From Fimenecus sp963590415 (GTDB taxonomy: Bacteria; Bacillota; Clostridia; Oscillospirales; Acutalibacteraceae), in the NCBI GenBank assembly GCA_963590415.1, contig CAVAPB010000009.1, positions 1 to 64,000 of the forward strand: a DNA stretch of 64,000 bases. The letters run 5' to 3'. The notes below the pieces were generated by a model that saw only the letters and a list, made by a program, of their open reading frames with translations, was not told where the DNA came from and ran no database searches. How positions within the stretch are numbered: position 1 is the first letter of the stretch; each line of letters starts with the position of its first letter. Shown one piece after another: positions 33,672 through 40,995 of this stretch. Both the position numbers and the translations under genes were made by a program.

Positions 33672-33983
33672 ATGAAAAAAGCAATAACAGTATTGTTCAT
33701 AATACTTTTACTCTGTGCGCTTGCCCTTGTCGGCTGCGGAAAGAACAAAAACGACACTCTCGGCAGCACCTCGTCAAAAGCCGAAACAGGCAACCGTATG
33801 GAAAATGCGGTTTCCGAGGGCGGAAGTGTAGTCGGCGACGCCGCAACGGGCATAGGCGATACCGTCGGTGACGTTGTGACGGGCGCAGGCGACCTCGCCG
33901 GAGACATTGTAACAGGTGCAGGCGACATTGCAAACGATATTGTTACAGGCGCAGGAGATATGGTATCAAACGCAACAAGCTGA
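33672..33983 (+). CDS. Small lipoprotein with V-T-G-A-G-D repeats
   Basis: A 103-residue lipoprotein. The signal peptide ends at the lipobox LVGC (Cys22). A hydrophilic linker is followed by five imperfect units of the form GD-hydrophobic-hydrophobic-(T)GAG or TGIG between about residues 54 and 100. The last three are almost identical. The pattern suggests an amphipathic helix lying on a surface. The ribosome site AAGGAG is good and a strong terminator follows. I know no named family; small lipoproteins of this type occur next to sporulation genes in Clostridia. Confidence 0.75.
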   Translation: MKKAITVLFIILLLCALALVGCGKNKNDTLGSTSSKAETGNRMENAVSEGGSVVGDAATGIGDTVGDVVTGAGDLAGDIVTGAGDIANDIVTGAGDMVSNATS

Positions 33984-33992
33984 CACCGGCAC

Positions 33993-34036
33993 AAAAACGG
34001 AGAGGTAAGGCTGAGAGCCAATACCTCTCCGTTTTT
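33993..34036. terminator. Strong terminator between lipoprotein and small membrane protein genes
   Basis: The arms ACGGAGAGGTA and TACCTCTCCGT pair perfectly. The plus side continues with TTTTTC and the minus side with TTTTTG, so it can act in both directions between convergent genes. Confidence 0.9.
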
Positions 34037-34062
34037 CATTGCTTTCAAATATCGGTATAAAT

Positions 34063-34419
34063 TTATCGGGCGTCCATTGCGGAAACAGCCTCGTCGAGCT
34101 TATCGAAAGAAACATACTGCTCCTCCGCAGAGTTCTGCGAAAATGACGGCACAGCGCAGTATGTACGCCACTTGCCCTCTTCTTTTACAAAGGTTCTGCC
34201 GAAAATATCCTCATAGTAAACCAACGGTTCGCCCGTGATGGAATCCGCCATATAGCCGTAGGTTGACAGCACAAACTTTGCGGGACTGTCCCAAAGGAAA
34301 AATACAAGCAAAAATACCGCTATCGCCGCCGCAATTATTCCTATTGCAGCCTTTACACCTTTTTCATAAAAACACCCCTTATAATTTTCATTGAGCCTGT
34401 ATAGATGTTTGACTTTCAT
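34063..34419 (-). CDS. Small membrane protein, paralogue of its upstream neighbour, with a possibly frameshifted start
   Basis: The readable frame gives up to 118 residues: a membrane helix (about 22-43), then a hydrophilic domain with GYMADSITGEPLVYYED. This matches GYLIDANTLEPVVYFED in the adjacent gene at 34388-34753. The frame opens at 34419 inside the previous gene and has a poor ribosome site. A proper site, AAGGGG, sits before an ATG at 34367, but that ATG is out of frame: it reads four codons then a stop. One extra A in the five-A run there would restore a start aligned with the paralogue. It may be a sequencing error or a real mutation. Function unknown. Confidence 0.55.
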   Translation of the reverse strand: MKVKHLYRLNENYKGCFYEKGVKAAIGIIAAAIAVFLLVFFLWDSPAKFVLSTYGYMADSITGEPLVYYEDIFGRTFVKEEGKWRTYCAVPSFSQNSAEEQYVSFDKLDEAVSAMDAR

Positions 34420-34753
34420 GCTCTTGGCTGTTTAGTTTGGGTGCGTTTTGCTCGTCTCTAACCGAAATAGCTTCTTCAAGTTCTTCGGGATCAATATATT
34501 GCCAGTAAATAGGGCAATCCCGTATTTCCATAGGCGGAGCGGCATAAACCCTCCATCTGCCATTTTCTTTATAGAAAGTATTTCCGAAAAGGTCCTCAAA
34601 ATAAACAACCGGTTCAAGCGTATTTGCATCTATTAAATATCCATGATTTTGTTTGCTGAATTTCGGGGGACTTTCGTAGGCAACAAACACAAATATGAAT
34701 ATAACTATTGCTATAGCAAGAATTTTCAAAACAATTTTCAATGCTTTTTTCAT
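34388..34753 (-). CDS. Small membrane protein (paralogue of 34063-34419)
   Basis: A 121-residue protein with one N-terminal transmembrane helix (about 6-26). Its extracytoplasmic domain carries GYLIDANTLEPVVYFEDLFGNTF in split form (GYLIDANTLEPVVYFED, then LFGNTFY) and WRVYAAPP. Its tail is rich in Gln, Ser and Glu. The neighbouring downstream gene encodes the same domain, so the two are a tandem duplication. The ribosome site is GGAGGG. No family is recognised. The cluster with a secreted protein upstream suggests envelope or secreted functions. Confidence 0.7.
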   Translation of the reverse strand: MKKALKIVLKILAIAIVIFIFVFVAYESPPKFSKQNHGYLIDANTLEPVVYFEDLFGNTFYKENGRWRVYAAPPMEIRDCPIYWQYIDPEELEEAISVRDEQNAPKLNSQEHESQTSIQAQ

Positions 34754-34771
34754 TTTATCCCTCCAAAAGAA

Positions 34772-35419
34772 TTATGCATCAGCCAATTTAACGGATAATG
34801 TACAAGAATCTACAGTTCCGTAATAAGACCACATTTTTATTTTTATGTATTGCGGGTTTCCAAGTCTTGCTCTCGAAAATCGAGTATACAGACTCAAGCT
34901 ATAATTCACAAATGGGCTGTCATACTGATACCAAGTTGCGCCTTGGTCAACAGTAAACATTACATAATGTGAAAATCCCCTTTTTGCTCCGGACGGATTC
35001 AAATCCGAGCACTTCAAATAATAGTAATTATATCCTTCAAGAGCAATAATCGGTGTTGTTGCTATTGTCGCCGAAAAATCTAATTTACCGCTATAAACAA
35101 CTTTTGACGATTTGCTAGACATGGTTTCATTAAAGCGGCTAAAAGAATTTGTTGCTTTGGCTTTTGCAATATCACTTTTAAGTTCTTTTAATTCGTAATA
35201 ATCAGTAACCAGCTTGAAAGAATCAATGACAATAATATATTCTTTTTCCCCGTCTTTCAGAATATAGTCTCCATTTTCATCATTAAAGTATTCTACTATT
35301 TCTTCGTCAACACAGGTAAATCGCCGTTCTTCATTCAAATCATATGCATAGCCGCAAATAGGTAAAATCGAAACAATAAGCAATATCGTTAGTAAAACAA
35401 CCGAAATGAATTTTTTCAT
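34772..35419 (-). CDS. Secreted protein of unknown function
   Basis: A 215-residue protein with a clear signal peptide (basic MKK start, hydrophobic 5-23, cleavage near GYAYD). The mature part is beta-rich with many aromatic residues (EGYNYYYLKCSDLN, ATWYQYDSPFVNYSLSLY), suggesting a beta-sandwich. I recognise no family. Codon use is more AT-rich than in the fuc or ABC genes, as for the next two downstream genes, so this small cluster may be more recently acquired. The ribosome site is AAGGAG. Confidence 0.7.
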   Translation of the reverse strand: MKKFISVVLLTILLIVSILPICGYAYDLNEERRFTCVDEEIVEYFNDENGDYILKDGEKEYIIVIDSFKLVTDYYELKELKSDIAKAKATNSFSRFNETMSSKSSKVVYSGKLDFSATIATTPIIALEGYNYYYLKCSDLNPSGAKRGFSHYVMFTVDQGATWYQYDSPFVNYSLSLYTRFSRARLGNPQYIKIKMWSYYGTVDSCTLSVKLADA

Positions 35420-35747
35420 AATTTTCTCCTTAATCTTTTAGTTTTCCATATATTTTATCACAAAATATTTAACCCACCGGACTCACTCCTTTATTAAAAT
35501 ATTATAGTTACGCCGGTCTATATGTAAGTTTATTATTTGTGCAGGGAAAACCGCCGACTTCCCCGTATTATCAACAGTTTTCAACAATTGCTTATACAAT
35601 CCAACTTATATTTTTGTATAATTTATATTCTTTGACTATAACTTATCATATGCATCAAATTTTGTCAACAAAAATAATAAACAATGTTTTTAATATTTTA
35701 TTGTTTAATTACAACAAATATCGATTTTTTCAAACACGCCTTTTCGG
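35420..35747. other. AT-rich gene-free stretch
   Basis: About 330 bases upstream of the secreted-protein gene and downstream of thiT. It is AT-rich. A minus-strand TATAAT near 35505 could serve the secreted-protein gene. I see no gene, repeat family or stable structure other than the thiT terminator at its right end. Confidence 0.6.
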
Positions 35748-35781
35748 CAAAAAGAATACGCCCCGACTTTGGTCGGAGCGT
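35748..35781 (-). terminator. Terminator of thiT
   Basis: The arms ACGCCCCGAC and GTCGGAGCGT pair with one mismatch around TTTG. In the minus direction ATTCTTTTTG follows. It lies 25 bases past the thiT stop. Confidence 0.8.
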
Positions 35782-35805
35782 AAACATAAAATTTTATCGG
35801 GTTTG

Positions 35806-36462
35806 TTATTTGACCTTTTTCTTGCCTGTAATCTGCGGAACAGCACCGAGAATTGCGGCAACAACGGTCGTGATGACAATTTCGGGTACCATATAAAGTC
35901 CGTTGTAGAAAATCGAATAGATAATCGAAAGCGAGGTTCCCGAGAAGGTGTTGAGTATCTTTTCTCCTATTGAATAGAAGCCCTCCTGTGAGAAGAACCA
36001 TTCAGCCCACGCACCGTAGAAGATCGCGCCCGATACGATATGTACAAGATAACGGAGAAGCAACGCAACGAATGCGCCGAGAGCAAGCTCGCCTGCGGGC
36101 TTTTTGAATTTGCCCTTGAAGATACCGCCGAAGCCGAGTACCGTGTATGCGAGAACATAGTCAAGAAGGCATACGCAGATTGCCTGCCATACAGCCATCT
36201 GACCGTCGCCGGGCAGGAACATTGCCGAAACAACCTTAACGCCGAGGAGTATCTGAACGATAGAATAGGTAAAACCGCTGAGAAGTCCCCACCTTGTGCC
36301 GTATTTGTAAGCAATAAGCACTATCGGGAACATACTTGCGAGAGTTACTGTTCCGCCGAAAGGCAATTCAAGTCCGAGAGCCTTTGAAATGAGCTCAATT
36401 ACAGCCGCGATTGCAATAAGCAATGCGCTTTCAACCAATCTTACAGTTGATTCTTTTTTCAT
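35806..36462 (-). CDS. thiT: Thiamine ECF transporter substrate-binding component
   Basis: A 218-residue membrane protein with six predicted helices, the S-component fold of energy-coupling factor transporters. The motif SAMFLPGDGQMAVWQ and the FSGTSLSIIYSIFYNGLYM segment match ThiT, which binds thiamine and uses the shared EcfAAT module encoded elsewhere. A TPP riboswitch with a terminator lies directly upstream, independently confirming thiamine uptake as the role. It is monocistronic with its own terminator. Confidence 0.95.
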   Translation of the reverse strand: MKKESTVRLVESALLIAIAAVIELISKALGLELPFGGTVTLASMFPIVLIAYKYGTRWGLLSGFTYSIVQILLGVKVVSAMFLPGDGQMAVWQAICVCLLDYVLAYTVLGFGGIFKGKFKKPAGELALGAFVALLLRYLVHIVSGAIFYGAWAEWFFSQEGFYSIGEKILNTFSGTSLSIIYSIFYNGLYMVPEIVITTVVAAILGAVPQITGKKKVK

Positions 36463-36478
36463 AAAAAACCGTCCTTTG

Positions 36479-36519
36479 ACAAAAAATTAAGCCTTACGAT
36501 ACTTCAAATACCGTAAGGC
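36479..36519 (-). terminator. Riboswitch-controlled terminator before thiT
   Basis: In the minus direction GCCTTACGGTA pairs with TATCGTAAGGC and is followed by TTAATTTTTTG. It sits between the TPP aptamer and the thiT start and is the expected OFF-state terminator when TPP is bound. Confidence 0.88.
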
Positions 36520-36536
36520 AGAATTGCTTGTTCAGG

Positions 36537-36622
36537 CTTCCTACGGCGGCATTATCCGCATCAGGTTTGAGGGTTCAACGGAGGTCACCGTTATCTCAGC
36601 CGACTGCTGTCAGCACCCCTGT
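36537..36622 (-). promoter_or_regulatory. TPP riboswitch aptamer (THI element)
   Basis: On the minus strand the conserved elements occur in order: GGGGTGCT, GGCTGAGATA, ACCCTC, AACCTGATGCGGATAATGCC and GCGTAGGAAG-like GCCGTAGGAAG. The CTGAGA and ACCTGAT signatures and the two-arm layout are those of thiamine pyrophosphate riboswitches. It controls thiT, probably by transcription termination. Confidence 0.95.
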
Positions 36623-36651
36623 ATATTGATTTTTCGCTTGGCTTAGACAAG

Positions 36652-36680
36652 ATTATATTACTTTAGACATTAAAAGTCAA
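36652..36680 (-). promoter_or_regulatory. Promoter of the thiT transcript
   Basis: Minus-strand TTGACT and TATAAT are separated by 17 bp, about 30 bases upstream of the riboswitch aptamer. Confidence 0.8.
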
Positions 36681-36686
36681 CAGCAA

Positions 36687-36941
36687 TTATTTTTCGCCGT
36701 GCGCCTGTGCTTCTCTCAAAGCGCAAACAAGCTGGTCGGGACAGGAGGTCTGCTTGAAGCCGCATTTTACGCCCTTGAAAGCCTTTTCGACCTCGTCAAC
36801 GGTTTTGCCGACAACAATTCTTGAAATGCCCTGCAAATTTCCGTTGCATCCGCCGTAGAACTGCACACTCTTTATAATATCACCGTCGAGCTCAACATCA
36901 ATCTGACCCGCACAGGTTCCCTTAGTTGTGTATGAATACAT
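36687..36941 (-). CDS. TSCPD-domain protein (TIGR03905 family)
   Basis: An 84-residue protein of the TSCPD family, named for its conserved C-terminal motif, here TSCPDQLVCAL. Conserved cysteines occur at CAGQ, GGCNGN, KCGF and SCPD, suggesting a metal site. The same domain occurs at the C-terminus of some ribonucleotide reductases; the free-standing form has no established role. It follows rsmA by one base with GAGGTAA as the ribosome site and is the last gene of that operon. Confidence 0.9.
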   Translation of the reverse strand: MYSYTTKGTCAGQIDVELDGDIIKSVQFYGGCNGNLQGISRIVVGKTVDEVEKAFKGVKCGFKQTSCPDQLVCALREAQAHGEK

Positions 36942-36942
36942 T

Positions 36943-37806
36943 TTACATTACCTCTTTCAAATTGTTTGTAAATTCGCAAAGCTGTGAAAGCGTAAGCTTT
37001 TCAGCCCTTATATTTATGTCAAGTCCTGTCATTTCAAGAGCCCTCGCAACCGCGTCCTTAGGCACTCCGAGCCCTGCCGAAACAGAGTTGAGCGCCGTTT
37101 TGCGCCTTTGCATAAACATAGCCCTTACTGTTTTGAAAAACAGCTCCTCGTCTTTGGTTTCAATCGGCGGCTTTTCATAAACGGTAAGCCTTATGACAGC
37201 AGAGTCAACCTTGGGGCTCGGAACAAACGAACCCTTTGACACATTGAAAAGCTTTTCGGCTTCGGCATAATAATTGACCGCAACCGTAATCGCACCCGAC
37301 TCTCTCGAACCCACGGGAGCCGTCAGCCTGTCCGCCGCCTCCCTCTGCACCATAACGATTATTTGCTTTACGGGAAGCTTGTCCTCAAGCAGCTTCATTA
37401 TGACTGGAGAGGTGATATAATACGGCAAATTCGCACAGACCGAAACATTTTCGCACTTGGAAAATTTTTCTCTTATAAGCTTGTGCAAATCGACCTTTAA
37501 TATATCCTCGTTTACAACCTCGAAGTTGTCGAATTCGCCGAGAGTTTCATCAAGCACGGGCAAAAGCCTTTTGTCAAGCTCTATCGAGACGACCTTTTTG
37601 GCCCTTTTGCAAAGCTCCGCCGTCAGCACGCCCACACCTGCGCCTATCTCTATAACGCCGTCATTCTCCCCCGTTACAGCCTGTCTTGCCATTTCGGGGC
37701 AGACATCGGGATTTATCAGAAAGTTCTGACCGAGCGCCTTTGAAAAGGTAAAGCCGTGCTTTTCAAGTATGGTCTTTACCGTACCTATATCCGAAAGATT
37801 ATACAT
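36943..37806 (-). CDS. rsmA: 16S rRNA dimethyladenosine transferase
   Basis: A 287-residue SAM-dependent methyltransferase (KsgA) that dimethylates two adjacent adenosines in the 3' helix of 16S rRNA late in 30S assembly. The SAM motif IEIGAGVGVLT, the catalytic NLPYYITSP and the C-terminal RRKTALNS region are all present. Its start overlaps the end of the upstream aminotransferase by eight bases. Confidence 0.96.
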   Translation of the reverse strand: MYNLSDIGTVKTILEKHGFTFSKALGQNFLINPDVCPEMARQAVTGENDGVIEIGAGVGVLTAELCKRAKKVVSIELDKRLLPVLDETLGEFDNFEVVNEDILKVDLHKLIREKFSKCENVSVCANLPYYITSPVIMKLLEDKLPVKQIIVMVQREAADRLTAPVGSRESGAITVAVNYYAEAEKLFNVSKGSFVPSPKVDSAVIRLTVYEKPPIETKDEELFFKTVRAMFMQRRKTALNSVSAGLGVPKDAVARALEMTGLDINIRAEKLTLSQLCEFTNNLKEVM

Positions 37807-38986
37807 AGCTCTGTTTTACCTTTTCAATCAAATTCATACCCTCGACAATTTTTTCGTCCGTGGGTGTTGAAAAATTCATTCTGAAGCAGTTTGTCTTTTC
37901 GCCGTCCTCAACGGTAAACGCCGTACCCGGAACAACCGCAACCTTATTGTCTACACAGCGCTTGACAAAGTCGAGCATATCAACGCTTTCGGGCAGCTCG
38001 CACCACACGAACAGACCGCCCTCGGGACGGACATATTTTACGAAGTCACCGAGCTTTTCATCGATAAGCGAGCACATAAGGTCGAGCTTGCGTTTATATA
38101 TTTTTCTGATTTTTGCGATATGCGCTTCAAAGTCCGTGGTTTTCATCCATTCGTCAACAAGAATTTGCGAGAACATTGTCGAATGTGTGTCCGCCGCCTG
38201 CTTGCCGACCGTCATTTTTGCAATAATTTCCGACGGTGCAACGATGTATCCCACACGGATACCCGGTGCAAGAATTTTTGAAAAAGAGCCTGCGTAAACG
38301 ACAATTCCGTCCTCATCCATACTCTTGATTGTCGGAATATCCTCGCCCGCAACTCTCAAATCGCCGTAGGGGTTATCCTCAAGAATCAGCACGCCGTACT
38401 TTTTGGCAAGAGCGTAAACCTGCTTTCTCTTTTCAAGGCTCATTGTAACACCCGACGGGTTCTGGAAGTTGGTTATTGTATAGATGAATCTGACATTTTC
38501 GCTCTCTTTAAGCGCTTTTTCAAGCGCCTCGATGTTCATACCGTCCGCCTCGACCGGCACGCCTTTAAGCTTACATCCATATGAACGGAAGCAGTTGAGC
38601 GAACCGATAAACGACGGCGTTTCGCATATTACCGTATCGCCGAAATTGCAGAAAACCTTTGTCATAAGATCCATTATCTGCGTTGCGCCCGAGGTTATGA
38701 TAACGCTGTCAAAACCCCTGCCTATATTCTTGCTTTTTTTGACATATTCCTTTATGCGCTCACGCAAGGGAGTGTAGCCCTCTGTTATACCGTACTGAAG
38801 GGCGGTAACAGGCATTTCATCAAATATTCTTTTTGAAATCACTCTTACATCGTCAACGGGGAATGCCGCAACATCCGGATTTCCCGCCGCAAACGGAATT
38901 ACCGACGGGTCGGAGGTCGCTTTGAGTATTTCCCTTATCGCCGACGGCTGAAGAGATGAAATTCTGTCTGAAAACTTATAATCCAT
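37799..38986 (-). CDS. PLP-dependent class I/II aminotransferase
   Basis: A 395-residue fold-type I aminotransferase of the MocR-related/2-aminoadipate (LysN-like) group, but without a helix-turn-helix domain. The PLP Lys is in SFSKILAPGIRVGY; the NFQNPSG and DNPYGDLR segments are typical of the group, and the C-terminal RMNFS Arg binds the substrate carboxylate. The ATG at 38986 is preferred because AGGTG precedes it; upstream in-frame codons lack a site. It is the first gene of an operon with rsmA and a TSCPD protein. The amino donor is not evident. Confidence 0.88.
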   Translation of the reverse strand: MDYKFSDRISSLQPSAIREILKATSDPSVIPFAAGNPDVAAFPVDDVRVISKRIFDEMPVTALQYGITEGYTPLRERIKEYVKKSKNIGRGFDSVIITSGATQIMDLMTKVFCNFGDTVICETPSFIGSLNCFRSYGCKLKGVPVEADGMNIEALEKALKESENVRFIYTITNFQNPSGVTMSLEKRKQVYALAKKYGVLILEDNPYGDLRVAGEDIPTIKSMDEDGIVVYAGSFSKILAPGIRVGYIVAPSEIIAKMTVGKQAADTHSTMFSQILVDEWMKTTDFEAHIAKIRKIYKRKLDLMCSLIDEKLGDFVKYVRPEGGLFVWCELPESVDMLDFVKRCVDNKVAVVPGTAFTVEDGEKTNCFRMNFSTPTDEKIVEGMNLIEKVKQSYV

Positions 38987-39062
38987 ATTCGCACCTGAAT
39001 TTTTGCTTTTTTGATATTTTATCACAACGGCATTTGTTTGGCAAGGCTTGCCGTAACAAGCA

Positions 39063-39088
39063 ATATGGCGGGAGCAACCCCGCCATAT
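39063..39088 (-). terminator. Hairpin terminator behind the ABC exporter operon
   Basis: ATATGGCGGG and the complementary CCGCCATAT form a strong stem around AGCAACC. The sequence resembles the GGCGGGAGCAA repeat found at 22071 and 56533, so a dispersed repeat may have been recruited as terminator. The T tract is weak. Confidence 0.6.
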
Positions 39089-39099
39089 CGTAAAATATT

Positions 39100-40995
39100 T
39101 TATGACAGCTCGAACTGTCCCGTGTAAAGCTGATAGTATCTGCCCTTCTGTTTGAGCAAATCCTCATGGTCACCTCGCTCGATTATCTCGCCGTGCTCAA
39201 GCACCATTATTGCGTTTGAATTGCGGACGGTCGACAGCCTGTGTGCGATGACAAATACCGTTCTGCCCTGCATCAATTTATCCGTGCCCTGCTCTATGAG
39301 CTTCTCCGTCCTTGTGTCGATGGAGCTTGTCGCCTCATCAAGAACAAGCACTGGCGGATCTGCGACCGCGGCTCTCGCAATGCTCAAAAGCTGACGCTGA
39401 CCCTGCGAAAGGTTTGCACCGTCGCCCGTAAGCACGGTATCGTAGCCGTTCTCAAGCGTCATAATAAACGAATGTGCGTTGGCAAGCTTAGCCGCTTCGA
39501 CTACCTGCTCATGAGTTGCATCAAGGTTGCCGTATCTGATATTGTCCTCAACCGTACCCGTAAACAGGTGCGTATCCTGAAGAACCATTGAAAGCGAACG
39601 CCTCAAATCGTCTTTCTTTATTTTTTTGATGTTGATGCCGTCATATCTTATTTTTCCGTCGTCAATCTCATAAAATCTGTTAAGCAGGTTTGTGATTGTG
39701 GTCTTGCCTGCGCCCGTCGAGCCGACAAAGGCAATTTTCTGACCCGGCTTTGCGTAAAGCGAAATGTTTTTGAGCACGGTCTTTTTGCCATCATAACTGA
39801 ATGTGACATTTTCAAATTCGACATCGCCCTTTAACTGTCTGTAGGTTACGGTGCCGTCGGCGGTATGCTGATGCTTCCAAGCCCATATTCCCGTATGCTC
39901 GGCGCACTCTTCAAGTTCGCCGTTCTCGTTGAATTTTGCGTTTACAAGCGTCACATATCCGTCGTCAACCTCGGGCTTTTCGTCGATATATTCAAAAATT
40001 CTCTCCGCACCGGCAATGGCAGATATCGCATTGTTAAACTGTTGCGACACCTGAGTTATCGGCTGCGAGAAGTTCCTCGAGTTTGTAAGGAAAGCAACTA
40101 TTCCGCCTGCGGTCATCAGCCCCTTAACGGCCATCACGCCGCCGAGAGCCGCAGTAATGGCATAGTTTACATATGAGAGGTTGTTCATAAGCGGCATAAG
40201 GATGCTTGCAAATGTGTTAGCACCGGTTGAAGCCTTGCGCAGTTCCTCGTTTATACCTTTGAAACGCTCTGTTACCTCGTCCTCGTGGTTAAAGACCTTT
40301 ACGACCTTTTGTCCCTCGATAATTTCCTCGATATATCCGTTTACCTCGCCCAATTCTTTCTGCTGCTTTTTGAAGTAATAGGAGCTCTTTTTACCGAGCA
40401 CCTTTATAAGCAGAAGCATTACCATAACCATAAGCACTACAAGAATTGTAAGCTTCCAGCTGTAATAGAGCATAATGCAGAACGAGCCGATTATGGTAAT
40501 AGATGAAGAAATGAGCTGCGTAAGTCCCTGACTCAAAAACGCTCTGAGCGACTCGACATCGTTTGTAAAGCGGCTCATAATCTCACCGTTGGGTCTTGTG
40601 TCAAAGAAGCTTATCGGTAAATCCTCAATAGAATCAAACAAATCCTTTCTCAGGCTGTTGAGCGTTTTTTGCGTAAGATAAACCGAGCATCTCGATTTTC
40701 CGTATGAAGCGCCTGCGCCTATAATCGCAACGCAGACAAGCAGCACGAGTATCTTCGTCACAGGCTTGAACAGCGCCCACGAAAATTCCTGTCCCACTGC
40801 GGGGATGAGCAAATCGTCAACTATCGGCTGAATGAAAATCGAAGCCGAAACTGTTGCAAGCGAGCTTATGATGACGAACACTATCATTCCGACAAGCAAC
40901 GATTTCTGTTTGCCGATATATTTTATAAGTCTTTTTACGGTTCCCTTTGTGTCCGAAGGCTTTTGCATCGGAGCTCTGTTATTCGGTCCCGGCAT
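39100..40995 (-). CDS. ABC exporter half-transporter with the catalytically complete ATPase site
   Basis: A 631-residue fused permease-ATPase. The membrane domain is at about 40-340 and the ATPase at 390-625, joined by a longer linker of about 45 residues. Walker A is GSTGAGKTT, the signature is LSQGQ, Walker B ends in LDEATSS with the catalytic Glu, and the H-loop is AHRLS. Its start overlaps the upstream half-transporter stop (TAATG). With that degenerate partner it forms a heterodimeric multidrug-type exporter such as BmrCD or TM287/288. A MarR gene heads the operon. Confidence 0.92.
   Translation of the reverse strand: MPGPNNRAPMQKPSDTKGTVKRLIKYIGKQKSLLVGMIVFVIISSLATVSASIFIQPIVDDLLIPAVGQEFSWALFKPVTKILVLLVCVAIIGAGASYGKSRCSVYLTQKTLNSLRKDLFDSIEDLPISFFDTRPNGEIMSRFTNDVESLRAFLSQGLTQLISSSITIIGSFCIMLYYSWKLTILVVLMVMVMLLLIKVLGKKSSYYFKKQQKELGEVNGYIEEIIEGQKVVKVFNHEDEVTERFKGINEELRKASTGANTFASILMPLMNNLSYVNYAITAALGGVMAVKGLMTAGGIVAFLTNSRNFSQPITQVSQQFNNAISAIAGAERIFEYIDEKPEVDDGYVTLVNAKFNENGELEECAEHTGIWAWKHQHTADGTVTYRQLKGDVEFENVTFSYDGKKTVLKNISLYAKPGQKIAFVGSTGAGKTTITNLLNRFYEIDDGKIRYDGINIKKIKKDDLRRSLSMVLQDTHLFTGTVEDNIRYGNLDATHEQVVEAAKLANAHSFIMTLENGYDTVLTGDGANLSQGQRQLLSIARAAVADPPVLVLDEATSSIDTRTEKLIEQGTDKLMQGRTVFVIAHRLSTVRNSNAIMVLEHGEIIERGDHEDLLKQKGRYYQLYTGQFELS

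Noticed and set aside
36687..36941. Ribonucleotide reductase fragment
   Set aside because: The TSCPD motif occurs in some reductases, but this 84-residue protein has its own start, ribosome site and stop and matches the free-standing family.
39063..39088. Separate mobile repeat
   Set aside because: It resembles the dispersed GGCGGGAGCAA unit but sits exactly where the exporter operon needs a terminator, so it is listed as a terminator.
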